Below are positions 41,726 through 50,793 of a stretch of 64,000 nt of DNA, one piece after another (the stretch's first letter is position 1; every line of letters starts with the position of its first letter). A model generated the notes under the pieces. It did not search any database and was not told the DNA's origin. It worked only from the letters and a program-made list of their open reading frames with translations. The position numbers were made by a program, and so were the translations under genes. This DNA comes from Parvibaculum sp049651025 (GTDB lineage: Bacteria > Pseudomonadota > Alphaproteobacteria > Parvibaculales > Parvibaculaceae), in contig NZ_JBASBH010000061.1 in assembly GCF_049651025.1 (NCBI RefSeq), positions 1-64,000 of the forward strand. The letters are read 5' to 3'.

Positions 41726-43042
41726 ATGTCGTCAGGCAATGCGGTCGCGGGACAGGGTGTGTCCTCTGGTTTTTTCACGGATGGATTGGCCAAGAGCGAT
41801 CCGGACATTCAGCGTGCGATCGACAAGGAACTCGACCGGCAGCAGACCCAGATCGAACTGATCGCATCCGAGAACATTGTCTCCCGCGCCGTGCTTGAAG
41901 CACAGGGCTCGGTCATGACGAACAAATATGCGGAAGGTTATCCGGGCAAGCGCTACTACGGCGGCTGCGAGTTCGTCGACATTGCCGAAGAGCTTGCGAT
42001 CGAGCGAGCCAAGAAGCTGTTCGACTGCGCCTATGTCAACGTCCAGCCGAATTCAGGTTCGCAGGCGAACCAGGGCGCCATGATGGCGCTGATCAAGCCC
42101 GGCGACACCATTCTGGGCATGAGCCTTGCGGCAGGCGGCCATCTCACCCATGGCGCGGCGCCGAACCAATCCGGCAAATGGTTCAATGCCGTTCAGTATG
42201 GCGTCCGGGCGCAGGATCATCAGATCGATCTCGACGATGTCGCGGCGCTCGCGAAAGAGCATAAGCCGAAGTTGATCATCGCAGGCGGTTCGGCCTATCC
42301 GCGCGTCATCGACTTCAAGGCGTTCCGCGCCATTGCCGACAGCGTCGGCGCGCTTTTCATGGTGGACATGGCGCATTTTGCCGGGCTCGTCGCCGGTGGC
42401 GCCCATCCGAGCCCATTGCCTTATGCTGATATCGTCACGACGACGACGCACAAGACGCTGCGCGGCCCGCGTGGCGGCATGATCCTTTCCAACAACGAAG
42501 ACATCGGCAAGAAGGTCAACTCGGCCATCTTCCCCGGCATTCAGGGCGGGCCTCTGATGCATGTCATCGCGGGCAAGGCGGTCGCCTTCGGCGAGGCGCT
42601 TCGCCCCGAGTTCAAGGCCTATGCGAAGGCGGTCGTCGAGAATGCGCGCGCCCTTGCCGCAACGCTTGCCGAAGCCGGATTTGCGATCGTTTCCGGCGGC
42701 ACCGACACGCATCTGATGCTCGTCGATCTGCGTCCGAAGAAGCTCACCGGCAAGGTTGCCGAAGCGGCGCTGGAGCGGGCGAACATCACCTGCAACAAGA
42801 ACGGTATTCCCTTCGATCCCGAAAAGCCGACGATCACGTCCGGCGTGCGTCTCGGCACGCCTGCGGGCACTACGCGCGGCTTCGGCGTTGCCGAGTTCCG
42901 GCTGATCGGCAAGCTCATCGATGAAGTGCTGAGCGGGCTTGAGAAGAACGGGGAAGCGGGCAACGGTGAGGTTGAGGCATCGGTGCGTAAACGGGTTATC
43001 GAACTCTGCGGCCGCTTTCCGATCTATGGCGGACCGAAGTAA
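41726..43042 (+). CDS. glyA: serine hydroxymethyltransferase
   Basis: Interconverts serine and glycine with tetrahydrofolate, a main source of one-carbon units. PLP Lys lies in VTTTTHKTLRGPRGG; other landmarks are ELIASENIVSRAVLEAQGS, NKYAEGYPGKRYYGGCE, VNVQPNSGSQANQ and HLTHG. ATG 41726 with AAGAAGG upstream gives 438 residues, as usual; the upstream ATG at 41678 is less likely. It heads a run of genes that continues through nrdR and the riboflavin genes. Confidence 0.97.
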   Translation: MSSGNAVAGQGVSSGFFTDGLAKSDPDIQRAIDKELDRQQTQIELIASENIVSRAVLEAQGSVMTNKYAEGYPGKRYYGGCEFVDIAEELAIERAKKLFDCAYVNVQPNSGSQANQGAMMALIKPGDTILGMSLAAGGHLTHGAAPNQSGKWFNAVQYGVRAQDHQIDLDDVAALAKEHKPKLIIAGGSAYPRVIDFKAFRAIADSVGALFMVDMAHFAGLVAGGAHPSPLPYADIVTTTTHKTLRGPRGGMILSNNEDIGKKVNSAIFPGIQGGPLMHVIAGKAVAFGEALRPEFKAYAKAVVENARALAATLAEAGFAIVSGGTDTHLMLVDLRPKKLTGKVAEAALERANITCNKNGIPFDPEKPTITSGVRLGTPAGTTRGFGVAEFRLIGKLIDEVLSGLEKNGEAGNGEVEASVRKRVIELCGRFPIYGGPK

Positions 43043-43080
43043 TCAGTCGTTTGAAGCGCTAACAGGCGGGGGCCAGGGGT

Positions 43081-43560
43081 ATGCGTTGTCCATATTGCGG
43101 CAATGAAGACACGCAGGTTAAGGATTCTCGTCCTACGGAGGACAATACCTCGATCAGGCGGCGGCGCTTCTGCACGGCCTGCGGCGGCCGCTTCACGACC
43201 TTTGAGCGGGTCCAGCTTCGCGAGTTGACCATCATCAAGACCAGCGGTCGGCGGGTGCCTTTCGAGCGCGACAAACTTATGCGTTCCGTGCAAATCGCGA
43301 TGCGCAAACGCCCAGTTGAGCAAGACCGCATTGAGCGTATGGTGAGCGGTATCGTGCGTCGGCTCGAGAGTATGGGCGAGAGCGAGATTCCCTCCACCAT
43401 GGTGGGGCGGCTCGTGATGGAAGGCCTGAGCTCTCTCGACGCCGTTGCTTATGTCCGTTTTGCGTCGGTCTATAAGAACTTTCACGAGGCAAAAGACTTC
43501 GAGGAATTTCTGGGCGAACTCAGCGGGCCGGGCCGGGGCGACAGCGACGACGACAGCTGA
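43081..43560 (+). CDS. nrdR: transcriptional repressor NrdR
   Basis: Nucleotide-sensing repressor of ribonucleotide reductase genes. The zinc ribbon is CPYCGNEDTQVKDSRPTEDN...RRRFCTACGGRFTTFERV, with four Cys, followed by the ATP-cone (about 50-140) that binds ATP or dATP. 159 residues, close to the family norm. It sits between glyA and ribD, the order found in many alphaproteobacteria and beta/gamma relatives. A NrdR box near its targets cannot be tested here because no nrd genes are in the window. Confidence 0.97.
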   Translation: MRCPYCGNEDTQVKDSRPTEDNTSIRRRRFCTACGGRFTTFERVQLRELTIIKTSGRRVPFERDKLMRSVQIAMRKRPVEQDRIERMVSGIVRRLESMGESEIPSTMVGRLVMEGLSSLDAVAYVRFASVYKNFHEAKDFEEFLGELSGPGRGDSDDDS

Positions 43561-43598
43561 TCTCTCTCGCGCCCCGTAGAATTGTTTTCGGGGACGAG

Positions 43599-44705
43599 AT
43601 GGCGAAGGCCGCCGACACAGAATTCATGATGATGGCGCTGGCGCTTGCCGAGCGGGGATTGGGGCAGGTTGCGCCCAATCCGGCGGTGGGCTGCGTTATC
43701 GTGCGCGATGGCATCGTGGTCGGTCGCGGCTGGACGCAGTCTGGCGGTCGTCCTCATGCCGAGACGGAGGCGCTGGCGCATGCGGGCGAGCTTGCGCGCG
43801 GCGCGACGGCCTATGTGTCGCTTGAGCCCTGTGCACATCACGGAAAAACCGGACCCTGTGCCGAGGCGCTGATTGCGGCGGGCGTGAAGCGCGTCGTGAG
43901 CGCTATCGCCGATCCCGATTCGCGCGTGGCGGGCAGGGGTTTTGCCATGCTGGAAAAGGCGGGCATCGAGGTCGAGGAGGGCGTCTGTTTCGCCCAGGCA
44001 CGATATCTCAATCAGGGCTTTTTCCTGAAAGTGTCGGAAGACCGTCCGCTCGTCACACTGAAGATTGCAAGCTCCGCAGACGGACGAACGGCAACGCGCT
44101 CCGGCCACAGCCAATGGATCACCAGCGACATGGCGCGCGCGCGCGGGCATCTGCTGCGCGCCACGCACGACGCGATCATGGTCGGCAGCGCAACGGCCAT
44201 TGTTGACGATCCGACCCTGACCTGCCGGTTGCCGGGACTCTCATCTCGCTCGCCCGTTCGCATCGTTGCTGACGGGCGCCTTCGTCTTCCATTGACGTCG
44301 AGGCTTGTGCGCGAGGCACGAAAGACTCCGACCTGGATTTTGACTTTCTCGGAAAATGACGCGGAGCGACGCGCGGCCTTCATCGATTGCGGCGTCGAGC
44401 TGATCGATGTGCCTGTGGGCGCGGACGCGCTCATGGACATGACTGCGGCCATGCGGATTCTGGCGGCGCGCGGCTTGACGCGTGTGCTTCTCGAAGGCGG
44501 CGCGCGGCTTGCGTCATCGATGATGCGTGCGCATCTCGTCGATCGCGTCGAGTGGTTCCGCTCAAGCACGGTTATCGGCGGCGACGGTTATCCGGCCGTT
44601 GCGGCTCTCGGTGTCGATCGCCTCGATATGGCGCCGGGGATGGTCCTGACCGAGACGCTCGCGCTCGGTGCCGACACGCTTTCAAGCTATCTGGTTCGGA
44701 GTTGA
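43599..44705 (+). CDS. ribD: riboflavin deaminase/reductase RibD
   Basis: Two-domain enzyme of riboflavin synthesis. The N-terminal deaminase has the zinc site GGRPHAETEAL and SLEPCAHHGKTGPC; the C-terminal reductase (about 145-368) has LVTLKIASSADGRTATRSGHSQWITS and VLLEGGARLASSMM. 368 residues, typical. The start ATG follows GGGGACGAG. Only 38 bases separate it from nrdR, so no FMN riboswitch fits between them. Confidence 0.96.
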   Translation: MAKAADTEFMMMALALAERGLGQVAPNPAVGCVIVRDGIVVGRGWTQSGGRPHAETEALAHAGELARGATAYVSLEPCAHHGKTGPCAEALIAAGVKRVVSAIADPDSRVAGRGFAMLEKAGIEVEEGVCFAQARYLNQGFFLKVSEDRPLVTLKIASSADGRTATRSGHSQWITSDMARARGHLLRATHDAIMVGSATAIVDDPTLTCRLPGLSSRSPVRIVADGRLRLPLTSRLVREARKTPTWILTFSENDAERRAAFIDCGVELIDVPVGADALMDMTAAMRILAARGLTRVLLEGGARLASSMMRAHLVDRVEWFRSSTVIGGDGYPAVAALGVDRLDMAPGMVLTETLALGADTLSSYLVRS

Positions 44706-44706
44706 T

Positions 44707-45333
44707 ATGTTTACAGGCATAGTCAGCGATGTCGGTCGCGTTCGCTCTGTCGAGCATCGCGGCGATACGCGCTTCGTCATCGAGACGGTTTACGATCCGC
44801 AAGGCATCGCGCTCGGCGCGTCCATCGCCTGTTCGGGTTGCTGCCTGACGGTCGTTGAAAAGGGCAATGGCGACAGCAAGAACTGGTTCGCCGTCGATGC
44901 ATCTGCCGAGACGCTTGGCTGCACCACGCTGGGGCGCTGGGAAGAAGGCACGCCGATCAATCTGGAGCGCGCCCTCAAGGCTGGCGACGAGCTTGGCGGG
45001 CACATAGTCAGCGGCCATGTGGACGGCGTTGGCGAGATCGTGGACATGCGCCCCGATGGCGACAGCGTCCGCTTTACCTTTGAAGTGTCGGACGAGTTGG
45101 GCCGGTTCATTGCGCCCAAGGGTTCCGTAACGATTGATGGAACGTCATTGACAGTGAACGAGGTGGAGGATATTCGGCCTCACTCCAACGAAAGCCGAAC
45201 CCGCTTCGGGGTCAATATCATTCCCCACACCCAGACTGTCACCACATGGGGGCAGGCAAAGGTCGGAAATAGCGTTAATATTGAAATCGACATGCTGGCC
45301 AGGTATGTCGCCAGACTGGCCAGGAAGGATTAG
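44707..45333 (+). CDS. ribE: riboflavin synthase alpha subunit
   Basis: Dismutates two 6,7-dimethyl-8-ribityllumazines to riboflavin. It starts MFTGIVSDVGRV, has ASIACSGCCLTVVE and then the second, similar barrel with LGGHIVSGHVDGVGEI and GSVTIDGTSLTVNEVED, the two repeats that give the family its pseudo-symmetry. ATG 44707 has GGAG five bases upstream. 208 residues. It begins one base after the ribD stop. Confidence 0.96.
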   Translation: MFTGIVSDVGRVRSVEHRGDTRFVIETVYDPQGIALGASIACSGCCLTVVEKGNGDSKNWFAVDASAETLGCTTLGRWEEGTPINLERALKAGDELGGHIVSGHVDGVGEIVDMRPDGDSVRFTFEVSDELGRFIAPKGSVTIDGTSLTVNEVEDIRPHSNESRTRFGVNIIPHTQTVTTWGQAKVGNSVNIEIDMLARYVARLARKD

Positions 45334-45338
45334 GCATC

Positions 45339-46490
45339 GTGTTCAAGGAATACCTCTCGTCCATCGAAGAAGTCATTGAGGATGCGCGCAACGGCAAGAT
45401 GTTCATTCTTGTCGATGCGGAAGATCGCGAGAACGAAGGCGATCTCGTCATTCCGGCCCAGATGTGCACGCCCGAAGCGGTCAACTTCATGGCGAAGTAC
45501 GGTCGCGGTCTGGTTTGCCTGACGCTGACCGGCGATCGCGCCAAGCAGCTCAATCTTCAGTTCATGTCGTCGAACAACCAGTCGCGCAACCAGACGGCCT
45601 TCACCGTCTCGATCGAAGCGCGCGAAGGCATCTCGACCGGCATTTCGGCGCATGATCGCGCGCATACCGTTTCGGTCGCCATCGATCCGACGAAGGGCCA
45701 GAACGACATCGTGTCACCCGGTCACGTCTTCCCGCTGGTGGCGAAAGACGGCGGCGTTCTTGTTCGCGCCGGCCATACTGAAGCAGCCGTCGATATTGCG
45801 CGGCTCGCCGGTCTTTATCCCGCAGGCGTTATCTGCGAAATCATGAACGATGACGGTACGATGGCGCGTCTGCCCGATCTCGTGCAGTTCGCGCAGCTTC
45901 ATGGATTGAAGATCGCGACGATCGCCGATCTCATCGCCTATCGCCGCCGCTACGATCACTTCATTCATCGCGCCATCGAAACCGAACTCGACAGCAAGTA
46001 TGGCGGCGAGTTCAAGATGATGGTCTATCTGAACACCGTCGAATATGCCGAGCACATCGCGCTCGTTAAGGGCGACATCTCGACGCCCGAACCCGTTCTG
46101 GTCCGCATGCATGCGACGAATGTCTTCGATGACGTTCTTGGCGCCAGTGGTTCACGTTCGGAGCTTCTGAAAGAGTCGATGCGGATGATTTCGGAAGAAG
46201 GGCGTGGCGTCATCGTTCTTATTCGCGACACGACGGCGACCGTCGTATCCGATCTGCTGCTGCGCAAGGGCGAGGCGAGCGATCAGGGCATGCCGCGCCG
46301 GTTGCGCGAATATGGCGTCGGTGCGCAGATCCTTCTCGATCTCGGCGTGCAGGAAATGATCCTGCTGTCCGATACGGATCGCAGCATTGTCGGCCTTGAA
46401 GGTTATGGACTTAGCATTGCCGGGCAGCGTCCGGTCAGCCCGCGCAAGCGCGCAGGCACGGAAGCCAAGGCGAAGGAGATTGCGTCGTGA
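45339..46490 (+). CDS. ribBA: 3,4-dihydroxy-2-butanone 4-phosphate synthase with degenerate GTP cyclohydrolase II domain
   Basis: The N-terminal half (about 1-205) is RibB, making dihydroxybutanone phosphate from ribulose 5-phosphate: DAEDRENEGDLVIPAQ, TGISAHDRAHTVSVAI and RAGHTEAAVDIARLAGL are intact. The C-terminal half (about 210-365) follows GTP cyclohydrolase II over GEFKMMVYLNTVEYAEHIALVKGDI and EEGRGVIVLIR, but the three zinc cysteines and the GRNIGL-type substrate loop are missing (VRMHATNVFDDVLGASGSRSE stands there), so this half is probably inactive. GTG start with AAGGA. The true GTP cyclohydrolase II must be elsewhere. Confidence 0.93.
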   Translation: MFKEYLSSIEEVIEDARNGKMFILVDAEDRENEGDLVIPAQMCTPEAVNFMAKYGRGLVCLTLTGDRAKQLNLQFMSSNNQSRNQTAFTVSIEAREGISTGISAHDRAHTVSVAIDPTKGQNDIVSPGHVFPLVAKDGGVLVRAGHTEAAVDIARLAGLYPAGVICEIMNDDGTMARLPDLVQFAQLHGLKIATIADLIAYRRRYDHFIHRAIETELDSKYGGEFKMMVYLNTVEYAEHIALVKGDISTPEPVLVRMHATNVFDDVLGASGSRSELLKESMRMISEEGRGVIVLIRDTTATVVSDLLLRKGEASDQGMPRRLREYGVGAQILLDLGVQEMILLSDTDRSIVGLEGYGLSIAGQRPVSPRKRAGTEAKAKEIAS

Positions 46491-46945
46491 TGAGTACAGA
46501 GGCACATATTCTCATCATCGAAGCGCGGTTTTACGAAGACCTTGCAGACGAACTGGCACGCGGCGCCATTGCGGCGCTGGAGGCGCGCGGCGCCACCTAT
46601 TCGCGCGTGTCGGTGCCCGGCGTTCTGGAAATCCCGGCGGCGGTCAAATTCGCGCTGGATGCCATGGCGCATGGCGGACAGACCAAGCAAATTGACGGGT
46701 TCGTCGCGCTTGGCTGCGTCATTCGCGGTGAAACCACTCACTATGATATAGTCTCCAACGAGTCCGCTCGCGCCCTTATGGACCTGGCGGTCGATCGTTC
46801 CCTCGCACTCGGCAACGGCATCCAGACCGTTGAAAATGGCGCTCAGGCCTGGGCGCGCGCGAAGGTGGACGAGAAGAACAAGGGCGGCGGCGCGGCTGAT
46901 GCCTGTCTCGATATGATCGACCTCAAGCGCAGCCTCGGCGCTTGA
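46487..46945 (+). CDS. ribH: 6,7-dimethyl-8-ribityllumazine synthase
   Basis: Forms lumazine from the RibD product and dihydroxybutanone phosphate; assembles into pentamers or capsids. The 152-residue protein has IIEARFYEDLADELARGA, VSVPGVLEIPAAVKFAL with the substrate loop, and LGCVIRGETTHYDIVSNESARALMDL with the catalytic His. The start is GTG at 46487 (GTGA overlap with ribBA) or the next ATG at 46490; AAGGAG lies nine bases before the GTG. Confidence 0.95.
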   Translation: MMSTEAHILIIEARFYEDLADELARGAIAALEARGATYSRVSVPGVLEIPAAVKFALDAMAHGGQTKQIDGFVALGCVIRGETTHYDIVSNESARALMDLAVDRSLALGNGIQTVENGAQAWARAKVDEKNKGGGAADACLDMIDLKRSLGA

Positions 46946-46971
46946 GCCTCTTTTTGAAAGCATAGTTTCGA

Positions 46972-47475
46972 ATGTCTTCGGCTCCTGTCAAACCGGTCGC
47001 CTCGCCACACGCTGCCAATGCGCGCAGCGTCGCTCGCCTCGGCGCCGTGCAGGCGCTTTACCAGATGGATATGGTCGGCACCGCGATTGACGATGTGATC
47101 GAGGAATTCGTGCAGCATCGCTTCGGCCAGGAGATCGAAGACACGACCTATCCCGAAGCCGACGAGGCGCATTTCTCCGATGTGATCCATGGCGTCGTTC
47201 GCGAACAGCGAGAGATCGACGTTGCAATCAACGGAGCGCTGGCGAAGGGCTGGACGCTTGCGCGTCTCGACGCGACGCTGCGTGCGATCCTGCGCGGCGG
47301 CGTCTATGAGCTTCGCCGCTGCAAGGATATTCCGGTGAAGGTCGTCATCAACGAATATGTCGATGTTGCGCATGCCTTCTTCGAGGGCGATGAACCCGGC
47401 GTCGTCAATGCAGTGCTCGACCGGCTCGGCGCGACGGTGCGCAAACCTGCGGCTGGCGATGGCTCCGCGTCCTGA
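46972..47475 (+). CDS. nusB: transcription antitermination protein NusB
   Basis: RNA-binding partner of NusE (S10) in rRNA antitermination. All-helical, 167 residues, with ARSVARLGAVQALYQMDM near the start, then RLDATLRAILRGGVYELRRCKDIPVKVVINEYVDVAHAFFEGDEPGVVNAVLDRL-type final helices (read at about 100-150). A weak ribosome site precedes the ATG. It follows ribH by 26 bases, the classic ribH-nusB order, and overlaps thiL by 17 bases. Confidence 0.95.
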   Translation: MSSAPVKPVASPHAANARSVARLGAVQALYQMDMVGTAIDDVIEEFVQHRFGQEIEDTTYPEADEAHFSDVIHGVVREQREIDVAINGALAKGWTLARLDATLRAILRGGVYELRRCKDIPVKVVINEYVDVAHAFFEGDEPGVVNAVLDRLGATVRKPAAGDGSAS

Positions 47476-48442
47476 CGAATTCTCTCTGATCGCAAACCTC
47501 TTCGCACCTCTGGCCGCGAATGTGCCGGGTGCTTTCGGCCTCAAGGACGACGCTGCCGCCATCACGCCCGATCCGGGTATGGATCTGGTTCTCACCGTGG
47601 ATGCGCTGGTCGAAGGCGTTCATTTTCTCCCGACCGATCCAGCCGCCAGCATTGCGCAAAAACTTCTGCGCGTGAACCTCTCCGATCTTGCCGCCAAGGG
47701 CGCGACGCCACTCGGCTATCTTCTGACCACGGCCTGGCGGCCCGACACTCCATATGAGTGGATATCGGATTTCGCGGCGGGGCTTGCCGAAGACCAATCG
47801 CATTTCGGCGTTTCGCTTTGGGGCGGCGACACCGTTTCGACGCCCGGTCCGCTCAGCTTCACGCTGACCGCCATCGGGCAAGTGCCCAGCGGCGCCATGT
47901 TGCGTCGCGCGAGTGCCAATGTCGGCGACATGGTCTTTCTCACCGGGACGCTTGGCGATGCCGCATTGGGCCTTGCCGTATCTCAGGGGCGACTCACTGC
48001 ATCCAGCATGGATGAGGCTGCGCTTGTGGCCCGCTACAGAGTGCCTGAACCTCGTGTCGGCATCGGCCCGCGGCTCGTCGGTCTGGCGCATGCGGCGCTG
48101 GATGTGTCCGACGGGTTGATGGCCGATCTCGGGCATCTCTGCGAGGCGTCGTCCGTCGGCGCTCGTATCGATGTTTCGGCGTTGCCGCTCTCTGCGATGG
48201 CCACGCGTTGCCTCATGCGTGATCCGGCCTTGATCGAAAGCATCCTTACGGGCGGCGACGATTACGAAATTCTTTTCACCGCCCCCGTCGGTGACGCAGG
48301 TCTCATCGCGTCGCTAGCCGCTGACAGTGATGTTCGCATCACCTGTATCGGGACTATTGTTGACGCAGCGGAAGGGGTGTCCGCCATCGCTGCCTCAGGT
48401 GAGTCCATGCGACTCAGTCATCTCGGCTTCCGTCATTTTTGA
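47459..48442 (+). CDS. thiL: thiamine-monophosphate kinase
   Basis: Phosphorylates thiamine phosphate to the active pyrophosphate. The PurM-like protein has LKDDAAAI near the start, TVDALVEGVHF with Mg-binding Asp, NLSDLAAKGATPLGYL, WGGDTV, GDMVFLTGTLGDAALGL, LDVSDGLMADLGHL and GGDDYEILFT. ATG 47459 lies inside nusB and gives 327 residues, the family norm. nusB-thiL is a common pair. No TPP riboswitch is seen. Confidence 0.94.
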   Translation: MAPRPDEFSLIANLFAPLAANVPGAFGLKDDAAAITPDPGMDLVLTVDALVEGVHFLPTDPAASIAQKLLRVNLSDLAAKGATPLGYLLTTAWRPDTPYEWISDFAAGLAEDQSHFGVSLWGGDTVSTPGPLSFTLTAIGQVPSGAMLRRASANVGDMVFLTGTLGDAALGLAVSQGRLTASSMDEAALVARYRVPEPRVGIGPRLVGLAHAALDVSDGLMADLGHLCEASSVGARIDVSALPLSAMATRCLMRDPALIESILTGGDDYEILFTAPVGDAGLIASLAADSDVRITCIGTIVDAAEGVSAIAASGESMRLSHLGFRHF

Positions 48443-48598
48443 TTCGTGAGCCAATGTTCCGCGGGGGGTGTGGTTGCTTTCCGTTTTCGCATTTGGCAAC
48501 CTCCTTGACCAATCGTGCTTCGACTTAGGGGGGAGGGGCCTTGGCCGGGTTATCCGGTTCCGGTTCGGATACCCGTTTGGAAACCAAGGACAGAAACG

Positions 48599-50713
48599 AT
48601 GAGTACTACATTGTGGGCAATTATTGGCTGCGGTGGTCTCGCGATCATCTATGGCCTTCTGGCAGGACGCTCGGTCTTGTCGGCTGATCCGGGCAATGCC
48701 CGTATGCAAGAAATCGCGGCGGCGATCCAGGAAGGCGCAGGCGCTTACCTCAACCGTCAGTACACGACCATCGGCCTCGTCGGTATCGTGATCTTCGCAC
48801 TTGTCTCCTATCTCCTCGGCATCAAGGTTGGTATCGGCTTCCTGATCGGCGCGACGCTTTCGGGCGCGGCAGGCTATATCGGCATGCTTGTTTCGGTTCG
48901 CGCCAACGTGCGTACAACTCAGGCGTCGAGCAAAAGCCTTGCGGCAGGCCTTTCCATCGCGTTCCGCGCGGGCACGGTCACCGGCATGCTCGTTGCCGGT
49001 CTGGCGCTTCTGTCGGTCGCCGTTTATTTCGGCATCCTCACCGGCTATCTCGGCTATGCGGCCAATTCGCGTGACGTGATCGACGCGCTCGTCGCGCTCG
49101 GCTTCGGCGCTTCGCTCATCTCGATCTTCGCCCGTCTCGGCGGCGGCATCTTCACCAAGGGTGCGGACGTCGGCGGCGACCTCGTCGGCAAGGTCGAAGC
49201 GGGAATTCCCGAAGACGATCCGCGCAACCCGGCCACCATTGCCGACAACGTCGGCGACAATGTCGGCGACTGCGCGGGCATGGCGGCTGACCTTTTCGAA
49301 ACCTATGCGGTGACGCTTGTCGCGACCATGGTTCTCGCCTCGATCTTCTTCGTCGGCGAAACGACGGTCAGCATGATGACCTATCCGCTGGCCATTGGCG
49401 GTTCGTGCATCATCACCTCGATCATCGGCGTGTTCTTCGTGCGCCTCGGCAAGAGCAACAACATCATGAATGCCCTCTATAAGGGCTTCGTGGCCTCGGC
49501 CGTGCTGTCGCTCGGCGCTCTCTACTTCGTGACGAAAGAAGTCATCGGCCTCGACACCGCGTTCACGGTCGGCGCGCTTACCTTCACGGGCTGGGACCTC
49601 TTCTTCTGCGGCGTTTCGGGGCTCGTCGTGACGGGCCTCATCATCTGGGTGACGGAATATTACACGGGCGTGAACTTCCGCCCTGTGAAGAGCATTGCCC
49701 AGGCCTCCGTTACGGGCCACGGCACGAACGTCATTCAGGGTCTTGCGATTTCGATGGAAGCGACGGCGCTGCCGGCGATCATCATCGTTTTCGGCATCCT
49801 CGTGACCTACAGCCTTGCCGGCCTCTTCGGCATCGCCATCGCCGTGTCGACGATGCTTGCTCTTGCAGGCATGGTTGTTGCGCTCGACGCATTCGGTCCG
49901 GTCACGGACAATGCGGGCGGCATTGCCGAAATGGCCGATCTTCCGGCTTCGGTGCGCAAGACGACCGACGCGCTCGACGCCGTCGGCAATACGACGAAGG
50001 CCGTCACCAAGGGTTATGCGATCGGTTCGGCGGGCCTCGGCGCGCTGGTGCTGTTTGCAGCCTATACTCAGGATCTGACCTTCTTCTCGGCCTCGCCTGA
50101 GACCTATCCTTACTTTGCCGGTGTTCTGCCGGACTTCTCGCTCTCCAATCCCTATGTCGTGATCGGCCTCTTCCTCGGCGGCCTGCTCCCGTACCTCTTC
50201 GGTTCGATGGGCATGACGGCGGTTGGACGTGCGGCGGGTGCCGTGGTGGTTGAAGTTCGCCGCCAGTTTAAGGCCGATCCGGGCATCATGGCGGGCACGT
50301 CGAAGCCTGACTATGCGCGCGCGGTCGACATGCTGACCAAGGCGGCGATCAAGGAAATGATCATTCCCTCGCTGCTTCCGGTTCTGTCGCCGATCGTTCT
50401 CTACTTCCTCATCCTGCAGATCGCGGGCAAGTCCGAGGCATTCTCGGCTGTCGGCGCAATGCTGCTCGGCGTCATCATCACGGGCCTCTTTGTCGCCCTC
50501 TCGATGACTTCAGGCGGTGGCGCATGGGACAATGCCAAGAAGTATATCGAAGACGGTCACTTCGGCGGCAAGGGTTCCGAGGCGCATAAGGCTGCGGTCA
50601 CTGGCGATACGGTTGGCGATCCCTACAAGGATACTGCCGGTCCGGCGATCAACCCGATGATCAAGATCACGAACATCGTAGCGCTGCTTCTCCTCGCCGT
50701 GCTCGCGCACTAA
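48599..50713 (+). CDS. hppA: proton-translocating inorganic pyrophosphatase
   Basis: Membrane pump that uses pyrophosphate to move protons. About 15-16 helices; the substrate site reads DVGGDLVGKVEAGIPEDDPRNPATIADNVGDNVGDCAGMAADLFETY-like (at about 195-240) and ends with the C-terminal GDTVGDPYKDTAGPAINPMIK. The GNTTKA motif carries Lys, the mark of K+-independent H+-PPases (K+-dependent ones have Ala there). ATG 48599 with AAGGA upstream gives 704 residues; an in-frame ATG further upstream has no family similarity. Probably monocistronic with a strong terminator. Confidence 0.96.
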   Translation: MSTTLWAIIGCGGLAIIYGLLAGRSVLSADPGNARMQEIAAAIQEGAGAYLNRQYTTIGLVGIVIFALVSYLLGIKVGIGFLIGATLSGAAGYIGMLVSVRANVRTTQASSKSLAAGLSIAFRAGTVTGMLVAGLALLSVAVYFGILTGYLGYAANSRDVIDALVALGFGASLISIFARLGGGIFTKGADVGGDLVGKVEAGIPEDDPRNPATIADNVGDNVGDCAGMAADLFETYAVTLVATMVLASIFFVGETTVSMMTYPLAIGGSCIITSIIGVFFVRLGKSNNIMNALYKGFVASAVLSLGALYFVTKEVIGLDTAFTVGALTFTGWDLFFCGVSGLVVTGLIIWVTEYYTGVNFRPVKSIAQASVTGHGTNVIQGLAISMEATALPAIIIVFGILVTYSLAGLFGIAIAVSTMLALAGMVVALDAFGPVTDNAGGIAEMADLPASVRKTTDALDAVGNTTKAVTKGYAIGSAGLGALVLFAAYTQDLTFFSASPETYPYFAGVLPDFSLSNPYVVIGLFLGGLLPYLFGSMGMTAVGRAAGAVVVEVRRQFKADPGIMAGTSKPDYARAVDMLTKAAIKEMIIPSLLPVLSPIVLYFLILQIAGKSEAFSAVGAMLLGVIITGLFVALSMTSGGGAWDNAKKYIEDGHFGGKGSEAHKAAVTGDTVGDPYKDTAGPAINPMIKITNIVALLLLAVLAH

Positions 50714-50732
50714 GTGAGCGGACAACGAATGC

Positions 50733-50766
50733 AAAAGGCCCCGCATCTGCGGGGCCTTTTTATTTG
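50733..50766. terminator. bidirectional rho-independent terminator
   Basis: AAAAGGCCCCGC (50733-50744) and GCGGGGCCTTTT (50749-50760) form a 12-base perfect stem with a four-base loop; T-rich sequence follows on the plus strand and the A-run gives a T-run on the minus strand. It serves hppA (+) and bamE (-). Confidence 0.93.
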
Positions 50767-50793
50767 GTCGGTGTAGTCGGGCGCTAGCCCCTG

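Noticed and set aside
41389..41808. Minus-strand 139-codon frame in the mucR-glyA gap
   Set aside because: It runs into the glyA coding region on the opposite strand, and has no ribosome site or recognisable sequence.
43561..43598. FMN riboswitch before ribD
   Set aside because: Only 38 bases separate nrdR and ribD, far too short, and no conserved RFN elements are seen.
48395..49720. A 441-codon minus-strand frame opposite the pyrophosphatase
   Set aside because: Very high content of Arg, Asp and Glu mirrored from membrane-helix codons; no family features.
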